Of a stretch of DNA of 64,000 nt, positions 1 through 13,347 are shown one piece after another. Source of the DNA: Ophiodon elongatus (taxonomy: Eukaryota > Chordata > Actinopteri > Perciformes > Hexagrammidae); contig JACSYO010001810.1 of the NCBI GenBank assembly GCA_016806645.1, forward strand, positions 4,265,001 through 4,329,000. The letters are read 5' to 3'. Positions within the stretch are counted from its first letter, which is position 1. Every line of letters starts with the position of its first letter. Under the pieces are notes generated by a model, which worked only from the letters and a program-made list of their open reading frames with translations, did not search any database and was not told the origin of the DNA. Both the position numbers and the translations under genes were made by a program.

Positions 1-3000
1 TGCCCCTGAAATCAATTAAGGCCGTGCTCAAGATAAGTTAACATTAATAGGCCATTTTCACCGCAGACATCTTGACTTCGTCATAGTTGGAGAAGCACAG
101 GTGTTGCTAATAACAGTAACGATGACTTTGTTGCATTCAAGTGTCCAAGTAAGTACTGACGGCGAGCCGTGGAATTCAGCCATCCTTCATTTTATTATTT
201 CCGACTGACGATGTCAAAATGTATGCAGAAACAGGCCTGTGGATTGTTAAAACCGGAAATTAACTTGTAGTGGGCCCTTTTTGAACTTTGTCATGGCAGC
301 ATCAACCACACTTGTCATACAGCAGTGTGTGGTGTTTGATGATTTGTGAGCAACTGTTCTCACACAGCGTCAATAGCTTATTTTTGATGTTGTAATGCTA
401 CTTGCTTCAATTAGTTTGTTTTGGCTGGCATCTTTTGTTTGCAGCACAGTGGAGCTGGCTTTCCTTTACAGATATAATTGATAGTAATGAACCTGTGTGT
501 GCCCTTTGCACACACAGTCCGAATGGAAATGGCAGTAAACACTATTCCTGGTAAAGTCCATCATTTAAATGGCTTCAGTAGCCAAGGCAGCGAGATAAAT
601 CAGATCATAGCCTTGATGTGTTATGCATGCATCCAGTAACTGCCAATGAATCAAAACACAGGTAGAAGGTCACTAAATTTGCCTCATATTTATTCAGAGC
701 ACATGTCCTTGAAAACCTCTGCAGAGAGAACAATGTTGAGGTGCTTTATACTTGGATTCTAATATGAGCCTTTAACATTTAACAATCTTAAAAATAGTGC
801 AGGCTTTTGCTCTTCCTTGCTACAAAAGCTCATGGTTACTAAATTGTTAATTAGAAATGTATTCACTTGATTACAGACTATTTCTTTGTATTACTTAAAA
901 TAGATACTGAGTAAAGATATACCTTAAATTCCGTAAGCACTACACCACATAGTACGTTCAGCTTTGTTGGATTGTTGTGCATGAGATCTATACCATATAG
1001 CATAGTTTCAGTTGTCTAATATCTATTTTTTTCTGGTTTACTAAGCCCTGTTAGGTGTAACCAGATGTGTTGTGTTTTGCTGAATTAATCACAGTGCTGT
1101 AGAAATCATATTAATATTTCTGTAGCCCCTTTTGTTATACAGAATATGTGGTGGTCCCTTTTTTATGTTCCTTTGACTCTTTCTTTTGGCCTTTTGGCCA
1201 ACACAGAAAAAACAGAACTGCTCCGCTAATAATTGTTTTCTCCCATTTTTTTACCGTGTTTCTCCTATTCTTACCCTTTCCACAAGTTTGCACTCATTAA
1301 TCAAAGATGCTGGCCTCCTGCTGAGGGCTGAGCAGGTTCATCAATTTGGCAGCCAGCTTGCTGTAAGGAACAATGCAGAGGCTCTTAACACACAAGCATA
1401 AATAAATCTATGGTCTTTATATGCAAGCCCTGAAGGTTAATACTGTATAATTCAATGTACCCTCTTTGTCTGCTGTGATTGATGTTTTTAAACATGTAGG
1501 GCTTGACGGGAGTCCCTTTTTGTAGGTCAGTGTTGACACTTTATGATTGGGTGAGCTTGGGGGGAGCGGCACGAGGGAGGTGGATTATTAGGAATATGTC
1601 AGGGAGATTACTCTTTTTCACTCATCTTCCTGATCTATTTTCTCTCCGCCTGGAGATGCTTTTCGCAGTGCTTTATTTGAGCCAATGATGCTTCTGAGAT
1701 TGAAGTCTCCCTGCTGTGTAAATGGGGCTGATGTTTAAAATGCTAGTGGTCTGTTCTATTTGTTTGACTGTTTCGTATTTATTTACACCCTTTGCTGCAG
1801 GAGTTGCAGACCAGCTGAGAATGAATGAGGTGGCTCCATATATATATTATTCTCAGTCGGATAGGTACAGATCCAATACGAACCTTTTGTCCAGTTTTTG
1901 CTGTAAACCATTCCACTCTCACACAAAGGCTGTGCCTCAGCAGCCCACTTTTTTATTGATCCTCAAGCATTTAAAATCTGGTCACTGCTGCCACAAACAC
2001 TTCCTACTTGAGCTGCACTTGGCATACTGCTGGAGCCCCATTTTTAAATATTCTGGCCTGATAAGAGACGGGAGAAAATACATTTTTACTCTAGAAATGT
2101 TTGGATCAGCAAAGGCCAAACTCTAAGGCTTAGTGAATCGAATTGACTAAATTCTTTCCGCACCCTGATGAGACATTGCGCAGGCAGTGGGCATGCATCT
2201 TTGCATGCCATGAGAGTATTGCCTTTCTGTCTCGTACTGAGAAAATGAGCACTTTCTTATTTTGAAGAAACGCCATAAAAGCAGACCTTTCCCCTACAAC
2301 TTTAAACAAACTCCTTTTATTGACATGCTCTTAAGTGTTTTAGCTGAGTGGTTCAAAATGATCCATAGTTCAGGTGGAGTAGATTATCCTGAAATGATCT
2401 CCATAAAAGAAATCTCTACAAGGACACCACTATTGAAGGCAAATGCTTATGCAGTCCTTCCAATAGGTAAACCAACACACCTTTTCTTTTCGTTGCGCTG
2501 TATGACTGTCACAGGGCTCTCTGTGTTTGCCCTGAATGTAATGTTACACATGTAAAAAGCCTCGCATTGACATCATTTGTACGAGACGGTGTTGGTTTGT
2601 CAGAGCTGAGAGGGTGAGATTTACAAATGAAGACCAGTTATTAAGACGCTACAGTCATAACAAACACAACGTCCACTCTGACCTCACTTGCAAGCAGAAA
2701 CCCTCAAATAATGCTATACAAGGAACCTGCATTTGGTACCCGGGTTTCTTGTTAGTTATGACTCGTGACTTGGTAAACAGCTTTCTTTGTAGTGAGGCCA
2801 ATGCCATTATATGCCAGATAGATGGACTGCTAAGTAATCTGAGGAGACTCAGCCTTGTAGTAGTTCAAAGACTGCTTACAGCATCAATTATTTGAAACTA
2901 CAGAGTGACCTTTTCCCTCTTGATATCGAATGAAACATGTAAGTGTAGAAGACGGTAATCTCTTTTACACTGGTATTCGCACTACAAAACGAAACAGATG

Positions 3001-3999
3001 GAACTGTAAGGTGACTCGCGTGTAGCTGACGCACAAGCGTTGCTGCTACTCATGTGAGAGCATGGAGGTCGTAGGTTATGAGACATCCAGTGTTTACTGT
3101 TGATATTAAGAGCTGGTTTGGAAAGCATAAAGAGGGAGGGTAATACAGTTTCTATATCAGAAAATAAATGTGAAAGATTAAAGTGGCCAATCTGTTAATT
3201 CAATTCAGATACTTTTTCCTTTTTAACTTTTTTCCCCTGTTGTGTCTAGACATTTTAAAATTATGAGTTTTTTTCTGGTGAAAGCCTTTGCACCTGTCAT
3301 TGTTTTGATCATAAGCCTATACAGTTTTGAAGATGTTTGGCTGGGTCAGTAATGTGTTAACCTAAAATCCTAACCTAATAAATGTGCTTGTTAGGCTTTC
3401 TTACAGTGTGTTGCATTTTATGTACTGTAGAGGCCTCAACTAGTTCACAGATAAAAGCAGCATTCCAGTGCTCAGATATTTAATAAATATTGAATACATT
3501 TCTTTTTTAAAGAATGTTTTTTTTTTTTTTACTTAAACAAATAAACCATCAACAAAAAGCTGAATGGATGACCTGAAGCAATCTCTGGTTAGTTAATTAG
3601 AGTTGAATTGAATAAGTGTCTTACTTTTTGATATTCGGAAATGATTCGCTACTATACAACGTTTTTGCTTTGTAGTAATAGCTATAGTAACTGTGAAGAA
3701 AACCTAAATCCTGCACAATGTCGGCCTTTTGCCAACCAATTAGGCAAACACTGGTTTTGTCCTCATACTCTAATCAGGTAGAATTTAGGACCAAAATAGT
3801 GATTAAGGTGCAATACATACGGCTTTGATATAGACAACTATTTGCTTTGTATACAGTGGAGTAACGTCCACCTCAGCAGAGAATGAAGTTGCTCTCCCTC
3901 TTTGTGTTATAATCCAAGCTTCACCTTGCTTTATTGACCTAGCTCGTGCTTTTAGTGCATGTTTATGCGTGCATGTGAGCTGCACTGCTCTCATACAGT
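1..3999. other. Non-coding AT-rich DNA, no recognised gene
   Basis: Short ORFs only, all without similarity that I recognise and without codon bias. No clear CpG island. Probably upstream or first-intron sequence of baz2b. Confidence 0.4.
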
Positions 4000-4248
4000 G
4001 GTTACATCTGATAATCTGATAACGACGGCGTCGTTGCGGAAGCATAGCAACCGCCCTCCGGTTCCCTTTCAGGTAAACACTGTTTGCTCTGACAGCACTT
4101 TTGCCGTAGTTTGCAATGTTTGCTGCTCTTAGCACTGTTAGCTGTAAGTTGCCGGATAGGTAGTCGCCATGTTGAGAGCTGTTGAGAGGCAATAGTAATG
4201 CTCCCAATCCAGTTTATTGCACCGTTAACCATTTTGCGATGGAATCAT

Positions 4249-4406
4249 GCCAGCTGCAACGCCAATTCAGACCAGGGGCGCCAAGTGGGAAGGCCACACT
4301 TATCTTTGAACTCAGCCTTCGTTTTGGTCTCAACTAAACATCTGTTAAGTTCTGTGACTGAATCTTACACGGTTACAAAATCTGTCCACAGACAGACATA
4401 TAAACA
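4249..4406 (+). repeat. Interspersed repeat copy A (inverted relative to copy B)
   Basis: The segment starting CCAGCTGCAACG and containing TTGGTCTCAACTA and ACAAAATCTGTCC resembles, block by block, the reverse complement of 5772-5996. The two frames give similar conceptual peptides (NSAFVLVSTKHL and NSTFILISTTHL), which is how I noticed it. Family not identified. Confidence 0.65.
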
Positions 4407-4475
4407 CTCACACAAAGACTCTTGCAAGGTGAAAACAATACGTCGCTGTCGCGGCTGGTAATAAAGTGAGTGAGT

Positions 4476-4630
4476 AAGATAAGATATACTTTATATATTT
4501 CCCAATGGGGAAATTGTGCCTGGGCGATAGTGCTGCACACAGCTGCAATACGCCTAAAACAATACATAGCCAACAGACATTACACCACATTCCCCATGTG
4601 TGGGACTAATAAAGGATAATCTTATTTTAA
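4476..4630. repeat. Retroposon or MITE tail-like repeat
   Basis: Begins AAGATAAGATATACTTTAT and ends AATAAAGGATAATCTTATTT, which are approximate inverted copies of each other. It contains a CCCAATGGGGAAATTG segment and a GTGTGGGACTAATAAAGG segment that are common in fish genomes. The second segment recurs inverted at 29464. Confidence 0.6.
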
Positions 4631-4966
4631 GACCTAAACAAGTTTGATTTCTCCACAGTAGTGAGTAATGGTGTTGCTAATTAATGTTTGTTCGTTATTA
4701 GTATGCTTTTCAAAATAGAACTTCGTAAAGCCGAAAAGTCGGCCTGGCGATAACTATCTTTACCCGGAAATGAGTTAGCATTTTTGTACTTCAGGTTTCC
4801 TTGTTTCAAAGTTAATGTTTTTTTTGTTTTACTGTTTTCTAGAAGGTCTGTGGTTAACACAAGCTTAAGAGATTTTAACGTTTTGTCCAACGATATATCA
4901 TACATCAGTACATACCCCTGTTGTGAATTTTGAGGCTTTTGAGTGTCTTAAATTAGGTGGTTGCTT

Positions 4967-5440
4967 AGGGCTGGGCGGTATGGCCAAAAATTCATATCAC
5001 GATATTTTGTAAGATTCTGGCGGTTTCACGGTATATCACGGTATTTTGTTTTTCGAGTAAACACATTCATTCATTGACGCTGAAAAGGACCACCGGCCAA
5101 CTGAACAGCTGTTCACCGCTTGTTGTTCACAGCTTCAGTGGCTCTTCCGTTCTGTCTCTTCCTGTTTGTTTCACCTACATTCCCCTGGGTCCTAAGTTCC
5201 TCCAAGTTCAGCTTATTATTTTTTGTTATAAAGTCATAACCATGACTCCATCTCAATACCCGTAAGACAAGTAGCTCCGATCGCTGCGCCCTCAGCGGTG
5301 AGCGGTGAACAATATATTTTGCTGCCTGCCGAAGAGCGACAACAGTTTTTACGGCTATGCACCGGTATGACGGTATATGAAAAATTCATACTGTATGGAA
5401 ATTTGAAACCGGTATACCGGTTGAACTGGTATACCGCACA
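4967..5440. mobile_element. hAT-like non-autonomous DNA transposon (MITE), 474 bp
   Basis: Starts AGGGCTGGGCGGTATGGCC and ends GGTATACCGCACA, giving short imperfect inverted ends (GGGCGGTAT against TGCGGTATA). Flanks are GGTTGCTT at 4959-4966 and GGTTGCTA at 5441-5448, a 7-of-8 match that fits the 8-bp target duplication of hAT elements. The interior repeats CACGGTATATCACGGTATTT-type motifs. No transposase. The GGGCTGGGCGRTATGG start is frequent in teleost repeats. Confidence 0.7.
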
Positions 5441-5771
5441 GGTTGCTAACAATTGGCTAAATGAGACTTATTGAGACTCTTGTTGTGTATACTCGCGCTC
5501 CTTTGACTATGGTGCAGTTCGTTTAAAGCCAAACTTTAGATTTTTACTCCAGCCGATTGCATTCACGCTTCAAAAATCATAGAAGTGTTGTTCATTTGGG
5601 ATAATTATCTTGCTGAACAAAACGTGTAAGTATCATAAACTTCTTTTTTGCTGCAGAGTTTATTTTGCCAGTGCAATACTGACTTCCGGGGTTGACCTAT
5701 ACAAAAATACGTCATCCGTGGAGACAACTACGGTATCGAGGACAGCACAGAGGCGGTTTGGAGTACTGCCG

Positions 5772-5996
5772 GATGTTTATATTTCTGTTCGTCTGGGGAC
5801 AGATTTTGTCACTGCCATAGCATCGCAACTGCAAGATGCAGTGACAAAACTATACAGGTGTGTAGTTGAGATCAAAATGAATGTTGAGTTTGGAGATATG
5901 CTTGGTCTGAGGAAGGGTGCCAGAAGTAGGGTGTTAGGAAGGGGAGAAGGAGCCCCACCACTTTTTGCCCATGGCCCCATTTATCGTTGCGGCTGG
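5772..5996 (-). repeat. Interspersed repeat copy B (inverted relative to copy A)
   Basis: On the - strand it begins CCAGCCGCAACG and contains TTTTGATCTCAACTA and GACAAAATCTGTCC, parallel to 4249-4406. The open frame spanning 5610-6035 lies over this repeat and is not a gene. Confidence 0.65.
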
Positions 5997-5999
5997 TCT

Positions 6000-7872
6000 C
6001 TAGATTTGTTCCATTTCAATAGAGGATTTCCTTAAGAGCCTGAAGTCATCTTCAATAAGTGAATAAAACCTCTAATTGTATCCCGTTAGAATGGGAGCTC
6101 ACTCCTTTGATACTTTTAGTTGGCTTGCAGCCATTTGTAAACTACAATATGAGGATAATATTACAGCCTTCCGCTGTTCAAAATCACACATTGATGCCAA
6201 GAGTCTAACACATGAGAGGTATATACCGTTTTCCTTATCCAATAGTATTGTCCTGAAAAGGACATTTTTAAAGGGGAGAGATGTACTCCTTTAAGTGACA
6301 AGCCTCCGAGTTTACTCAACTTTTTTATTTTTGTGATGTTACACGTTTAATAATTAAAATTCCTACTGCAAAATATGCTCTGTTTGTATTGGAAAACACA
6401 AAGTTTGTCAGCAGCCATTTTGTGTATTTAATATGTTACAGTCAGAAAATAAGAAATATGATTTCAAAGTTGTTTGAATTGTAATGGTATTATTAAGTAC
6501 TCGTATTGGTACTCGGTATCAGCAAGTACTCAAATGTAAAGTGCTTGAACTTGATGAGGAAAAAAAACATTGTAATGGTGCATCAGAATTAAAAGTATAT
6601 CTACAGTTGCAAAGGATCTGGAAATTTCTAGAATTCTTTACAAGGGAGATATTGGAAGATTTTTTTTTTTTTCTATTTCAATTCATTTTTCAATACAAAA
6701 AAACTTAAAAGTAAACTTATTTGGGGGGGAACTACATATAGAATCATGCATGAAGTTCGTGGAGAGGCTTTGGAGGCCTGAGATGAAGACGTTTTTTTTG
6801 TTGTTGCAGGGGGCATAGTGAATGTTATTGTTGTGCAGTGAAAGTTTAAAATAATGTCAAATGAGTCAACTCTTCTAATTAGAGTTCAACTAAACAGTTT
6901 TTTAGTAAAGGTGTTTACAATTAGGTCTGTTCATGATATGGTAAAAGGTTTGTTTCTATCTGCATGACATGATTAATACAGCCTGAGCAAAAATGTGTAT
7001 GTTTCCATTTTATTCATGATATTCCCTGTTAATTCCCTATGGAAAGTTTCCACCTTGAATATTCCAGGAATCTTTCAACACTGTGATGAAATAGTTGTTA
7101 AGAACCCAGAGTTATTGTTATTGATAGACCTCAAAATGGTTGTGGTTCTCTGGTATTTCTGTATTTTCATTTGATATAGTCCAGGGTTAGAATACATGAC
7201 CATCAAGTCAATACTCCTATGGTTGTTGAGACACCTTAAAGGGTCAATAATTTTGAGTGATGTATTATGACTTGGATGGATTAAGTGATTCAAAGGTTGA
7301 AGCTGGTTTAGGCTCCATTTCCTTTACATTCCAAACAAAATGAACCCATATGGTAATGAATAGTAAACATGTGGTGGCAGGTTAGAAATGTTTGCAGTGC
7401 CTACCATATGTCTATCTTGTTATGAAATTTCCTGACCATGAGAGGATTAAAGATAAACATTGCTTCATCTGCACACATTTTAAAACAATTTCAGTAGAAG
7501 GGGAAGACTTTTTAAAGCTTTGTATTTGAGTGTTTATAAAACATTTTCAGTTTCTAATCAAATTAAAGACATTTATTCAATATAATTTCCTAAGGTCATT
7601 GGATTTCTGTAAAATCAAAATGTAGCTACTCTTGTTGTACTTACTTGGCCATAATTCAATTTCTGCCAAGTGTTTTGTCCCGTTGCACTGTGGTTGTCTC
7701 TTGGAGCTGGAGTTAGATTTTCTGCTGATGTTAAGAATGGATAACTCATCTCCCTTTGGGGTCCATATTACCATTTTTATTTCATTTTCACAGAGCCTTC
7801 AGATAGGAACGGTGCTGAATGAGTAAATCGATAAAAGCCAGCAATAAATCTGACTGTTGTCTCGTGTTTCAG
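6000..7872. other. Non-coding DNA between the repeat cluster and the candidate 5' exon
   Basis: AT-rich with several poly(T) and poly(A) runs. No gene, RNA or repeat family recognised. Confidence 0.4.
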
Positions 7873-7916
7873 GTGCAGAGCAGTGATGTCACAGAACTGA
7901 GGACAGTCTCATACAA
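7873..7916 (+). other. baz2b: Candidate non-coding 5' exon of baz2b (44 bp)
   Basis: A pyrimidine-rich acceptor ending GTTTCAG at 7872 and a near-perfect donor ACAA|GTAAGT at 7917 flank 44 bp. Coding exon 1 has an acceptor two bases before the ATG, so upstream leader exons must exist; this is the best candidate I found. Joined to 24668 it would put an A at -3 of the ATG. It contains a tiny uORF (ATG, three codons, TGA). No transcript evidence. Confidence 0.4.
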
Positions 7917-10382
7917 GTAAGTGTTTGGTTACATTAGCTACACATTGTCCATCACTGCCATTGTGCTTTTGGAAGTGCCTCTTTTGATTTTATAAAGGAA
8001 AAACCAGTTTTCTTTGTTAAATTGGAAAAACGTGTGAATGGAAATGCAGGACTAAGCAAAACATCCCCTTTAAAAGTATTATTTAGGTATAGGATTAGAA
8101 TGTTCCAATTAGTTTGAGATTTAACAATGTCCTCTTTTATGAAATTAGTTTGTGCTGCATTACACTTTGCTCTCATTTTGTGTGTATCTAATTAATTCCT
8201 GTCTTTCTTAGAATTAAAGTGTTGAAGCTTCAGAACATATTTAAATCTCTTGGGGGAGAAAAGATAACTTTTTTGACTAAGGGGTGTATTAAGATAAATT
8301 ACTGTGAGCCAAACAGGCATAATTGGTGGGGTTGAAGCTATTTTTTGGTTTTGTTTAAAAATTAAATTTGGGCTAGTTCACATATACAGATGTTTCCTGG
8401 TTGCTATTAAAAGACAGAGGTGTTGAGGTGTTGGTTATGTCAAATTCACTTCCTTTCATCATGAGCTCTACTCTATCAGAAAGTGTAACATGCGTTTTTT
8501 CCCCTCCTGCAAATACTTGCTACCAAATTATGAGAGAGTTAATTTGCAGTTTTGAAAGTGCAGTTAATTTTTCTCATGCTCCATTGTGGAGTAGGAGTAA
8601 GTTGATAAGTGTTTCTCACGAAAGTTTGTTTTTTTTCCAAGCAGTGAATATATGAATACAATGGCACTTGGTGCACATAAAATCGAACACAGTTTTAAAG
8701 ATCACAGCTGAAATTAAATGTATTGTGCTGCAAGTGAAATATTTTCAACAAGAAATAATTCTGCTCTCTAATTGAATTGTTGGCTAATCAGATATAGTTG
8801 AGCAATCAATCCTACTGTTTCTGGAAGGATCCGTGTTCACATTTACCAACAGGGTTGAATCCAACGTTTTCTCCTTTGTGTCTTTGCTACTCTGAACCCT
8901 TTTGTGCCCCTCAACTCTTTCAACATTAAGTAAAATCCTAAAGGTGACTGTGACTGCTCATTAACCCTTCATGAAGCAAGGAATGCTGAAGTTGTGCCGT
9001 GAAATTTATGGCATGAATGCAGCCACCTCCGGATCTAGAGAAAAAAAGTTTCCTACTGTTTATGTGACTGACCCTGGAAAGAGACAGGTCATCTGTAGAG
9101 CTGCAGACAAGCTGAGTTGAAATGGCAAAATGAGCCTCGCCACAGGAATACCATCCTCTCTAAACCTGAGTACTCTCCCTTTCATTTGTGTGTAGTAGAA
9201 GCCCTCAAGGATTTATGATAGCAGTTATGAGTAACCTTCAGTTTAGAGCCCAACCGTAGGTTTCAGAAACAGTTGGCAAGTTATAGCCAGCCATTGCTTT
9301 TGGTTGCCAGAGGATGACACAATGGTTTATGTACATTAATTTCACAGTAAATATAAACACATATTAATGAATGATAAACAATGGTTTCACGAATGTTGAA
9401 ACATATCATTCTTTCTCTGTCTCTCTGTTATACATATTCACATTCACACACAAAACGATGTTTCCTGATACAGTATGTTTACTTTAACATAATCAGATCA
9501 GTGTGACTGGTTTGTTGGCTGTGTCAAGGGAGGTCTGCTGTTAAATAAGAATGAAGGGAGCAGTGGTGTTTAAAAGTTGAGTGACTATAGTCATATTTTG
9601 AAGTTGGTTTACATTGTGCATCTGTGCTGCAATCTCTGATTGCTTTGTTTCAACTGCATTTCCTGGATTAACAGCCCTGCTTTCTTATAGTTTGATCAAT
9701 GAAAGTTAACGTTTTTTCACAGGTAGTCTAAATTTGGTTTCCTGGGCAAACTGAGCAAAACTGCTACTGTTGAACTATCACCAATGAGCCCATTCTCCCT
9801 TTGCAGAAGGGGAAATACTAAAGAAAGAATAGAGGGGAAAGGAAACAAATTAAGAAAGAATTAGTGAAAAAAAGAGTGATGTAGAAAAGATTTAAGAGGT
9901 GTTAATGAGGATACAATTGCAAGAGTTTGTCCCTACCTGAGTTCTGCTAAACACAATGCTCTCTGATTTTTGTCAGCTATAGTCCAACTCTCCCCAGCAA
10001 TGTTTCAAATTGAACTACAGAAAAGAGGCAAGAAACGCATGTGAGAGACCTAGACTAACTTTAATCAAGCTAAAAGAAATTTAAATCAGCACTTCATTGT
10101 ACATCATGTGCCTGCAGCTGCTTTTTAGTAAAAGCCAGGCGGTGCTGCCATTCATTTCTATACCACTTCAACACAATGGAGATACAAAGCACACAAAGGG
10201 CATGTCTGGCTCCAGACAAAGCAGACGTGTTTATTTTTGGAGGAATTGTTAAGGGAGACAAAGTGAAGCAGGACACGCTCCCTCACACTGTTAAAATGTC
10301 AGGTGAATTCTAATCCAATAAACATATTAGTGTTTCTACAATTGTATTTTAAATATACATAATTCAGTTAATTTAAGTTTTT

Positions 10383-10434
10383 CTTTTTTTTTTTTTTTTT
10401 TTCTTTTTTTTTTTACAATTTCGACTTTATTTTT
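10383..10434. repeat. Poly(T) tract with interruptions
   Basis: Almost unbroken T run over about 35 bases, then AT-rich sequence. Could be the tail of an inverted retroposon, but no body was recognised. Confidence 0.6.
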
Positions 10435-13263
10435 TGTAGTTTCCAGAATGTTGGATTGAGTTGGCATGAAGTGTTATCAATCAAATATTTGGTATCACTT
10501 CAAAGGTAGCGCTCTTAATACTGGTGTCATTATTTTTTTGAACACTTCCCCGTCCTAAATGCGAGGGAGGGCAGATTTATGGACTGGTGATTGGTGTGTT
10601 TTATATGCATCATCATTTAGTGTGTGCTGTATGTGTGTAAGAGAGAGAGAGAGAGAGGTTGAGCTACCACAGTTACCCCCCTCTTTTTATAATATTGATG
10701 GTCTTCAGGTAATAGTGTAGCTTTACAGAGTAGGCTGTATTTTGTGACTTTGCCAGTAGAGCGAACAGATTGCTGTGGCCATGTAATTTGTTGAGGTAGC
10801 ACATCGAGCACACTCTTCTTTTGCTCTCCACATTTTTCTGCCCAGAGGGGCACTAAAGCACACGTGAAGTGAAGTGATGAAAGAACTCTGTCAATGGCAA
10901 ATCAAAGACTCGTGTAAATGATGCAACTATGTGTCGGTCGTATGGATACTACATTCACACTGACTGTTCTCAGAAGTTTAATGAATACACAGGCACATTT
11001 AACCTCCAAGAATAGCAGCAGTGTGCATGTTGCTGTACAGTCCAGAATCATTTCGGAGGTTATGAGATTATTATGAGATCAATGATCTTTACATCAAATA
11101 TATTGTAGACTTGTGAGGTCAAATGACTAGTCCTCAATTTATTGAGGTTGCGCATTGTTGTTGGCTTGGCACCTACAGGTTAAATACAACAACATAAAGA
11201 TAGCAGAGATCTTGAAATTCTGCAAGACTCATAACGTCATAAGTAAACTTCTCCAGCCTCAGATGAAAAAGGAGTGCAGGTAAAGGTTGCGTCTGGAAAA
11301 ACCGATCTAGAGATATTGTCTCGTATTAGCCTTGTCTAGTCATTAGGGTTTCTCAGAACATCCTTTTTGAATTTTTGATGTGACAGCACATCACTGAAAT
11401 GGTTGACGGTGATGGTTCACCTGTTTTATCAATTTTGGATGAAGTCGTGATTGATTCAGACACAGCGGGACCAGAGCAATGGTGCAAATTCAGCAGCATC
11501 ACGCAGCGGTTCACCTGTAGAAAGGTTACTTTTTTTTTGTAATGTCGATTTGCAGTAGTCCCACTTAACTGGGAGGAAGTTAGTCCAGCAGAAACCAGGA
11601 GGCTGGTTTCTTGTCAATGCATTTGAAATAATGACTGTTTCTCTTCTGGGGTGAGAGGTCTGGGCTGGACAGGCCTGGGTTTTAGGAACAACACTGGCAT
11701 GGTCTACTGGGGAGTGTGTTGGAAGACTGTAGGCCTGCAAGAGCGTCTCTGAGGTGCGCAGATGGCAGTGAGGAAAATTAAATTTTCTCATGTGGTCATG
11801 GCCAGCTGCCTTGTGTTCCTTCTTTACTGATGGCATTAAGTTTTCATTGGGTGACAGAGATTTCTAGTCTTTCTTACTTCATCAGTACACAGCAACGTTG
11901 TGCATCACAAAATAAAGATCCTGCAGATCCTGTAATTTCTGACGGGGCTTTATTTTTGAGGGCAAGGATTTCTTCTATTTAGAGTAAACTAGAAATTCTG
12001 AAACCTTGTAACTGCTTGATTATAGAGCTCAAAACACTTAAATATTAACAATGCTAATAAAATGCGTACCGCTCTTGAGCAGCACAAATGCCACGTAGCT
12101 GGATGAGAGTTTTGTTGGCAGCCTACAGGACCTTCGCAGAGAGGATCTGTGGTGTCAGCGCTCAGACGGGTGTAGAGGTGACGCCAAGGTGAACGGCGAG
12201 ATGTAGAATGGTTAGAAATCATTGATATTCTGACTCGGAGGCTGCAAATGGCTTGGTGGCAGATGGAGTCTTTGTCAGGGAAGAAAAATGGCAGCTTGGG
12301 AGCATCAACGCTATTTTCCCTATCAGCTCGGCTGGCGGGCGGTGACCTTCTGCCGCTCAAAGAGATCCCCTTGCACATGATCAATTATCTCACTTCCATT
12401 GTTTACTAAGCTAGTGGAAAATTATGAATATATATATTTTTATTTTTTTATTATTTTTTTTTAGAAAGATTGCATGTGTAATTATGAAGTTGGTGTTTGT
12501 TGTTAATGCATAATGAGGAAGCAAATTGTAGTTTGTCTTTTTTTTTTAAGCACAGTAGAAAATACATCAGTGCAAGATTGACGCGTACAAAACCAATACA
12601 TGGCAGCTGTTAGTTCCATTTATTTCATGTTGTTATTGATTTGACTGATTTCCAACAGTTCTTTAAACAAAATTGTTAGTGGAAGAGATTCCTCACGAGT
12701 ACAGATATATTTGCATTGCTACAATTAGTTTTCATTAACATTATTTGACTCAAAATAGATAATTTGCTAAGGTTAAAATGTTTATACAAATAAACATGTA
12801 CATTATATTAATTTGGTAATGGCTCTTCTCATTACACAGATAACACAGGCACACAGAATAAAATGGTGATATGCAGTCATTATTCCCGGCTGTAAACAAA
12901 TCTAATTCAGAATAAAACATTCAATGAACCTTGGGAAAAATGAGTAAAATGAAGAAACGATGCAAAAAGCAAATGACATTGAGACCCCAGTTTAATATGT
13001 ATGTATTTCAGCTTGATGGTTGATTTCATTAGCGGTTCTCATTGTTATGCACTGACTGTCCTCCTGCAGTAAAATGGATATTGTATTCACTTAGCCTGAA
13101 TATTCAGAAGGAAGTGTTTGGATTTGAGCAGTTTCCTTCAGAAAAAGTGTTGTCTTCCTTCCCCAGATTCTGATTATTCATTATATTGATACACAACATA
13201 TTGATCTTCATTCATTCCAATATTTTGTTATTGATTGTGTAGTTTTATTTTCTTACAACCAAA

Positions 13264-13265
<2 letters not shown>

Positions 13266-13329
<64 letters not shown>

Positions 13330-13347
13330 ATAAATAAATAAATAAAG
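13266..13347. repeat. (AT)28 microsatellite followed by (AAAT)n
   Basis: An uninterrupted AT run of about 56 bases, then AAATAAATAAATAAAT. Confidence 0.95.

Noticed and set aside
1722..2126. 134-codon ORF near the window start
   Set aside because: Low-complexity, Cys/Leu-rich translation without recognised domains in AT-rich DNA. Chance length.
5610..6035. 141-codon + strand ORF
   Set aside because: It lies over repeat copy B, whose relative at 4249 is open on the opposite sense. It is not a conserved protein.
11456..12384. Two - strand ORFs of 126 and 131 codons
   Set aside because: No similarity I recognise, no splice or promoter context, and no codon bias. Kept only as a compositional outlier that might be regulatory.
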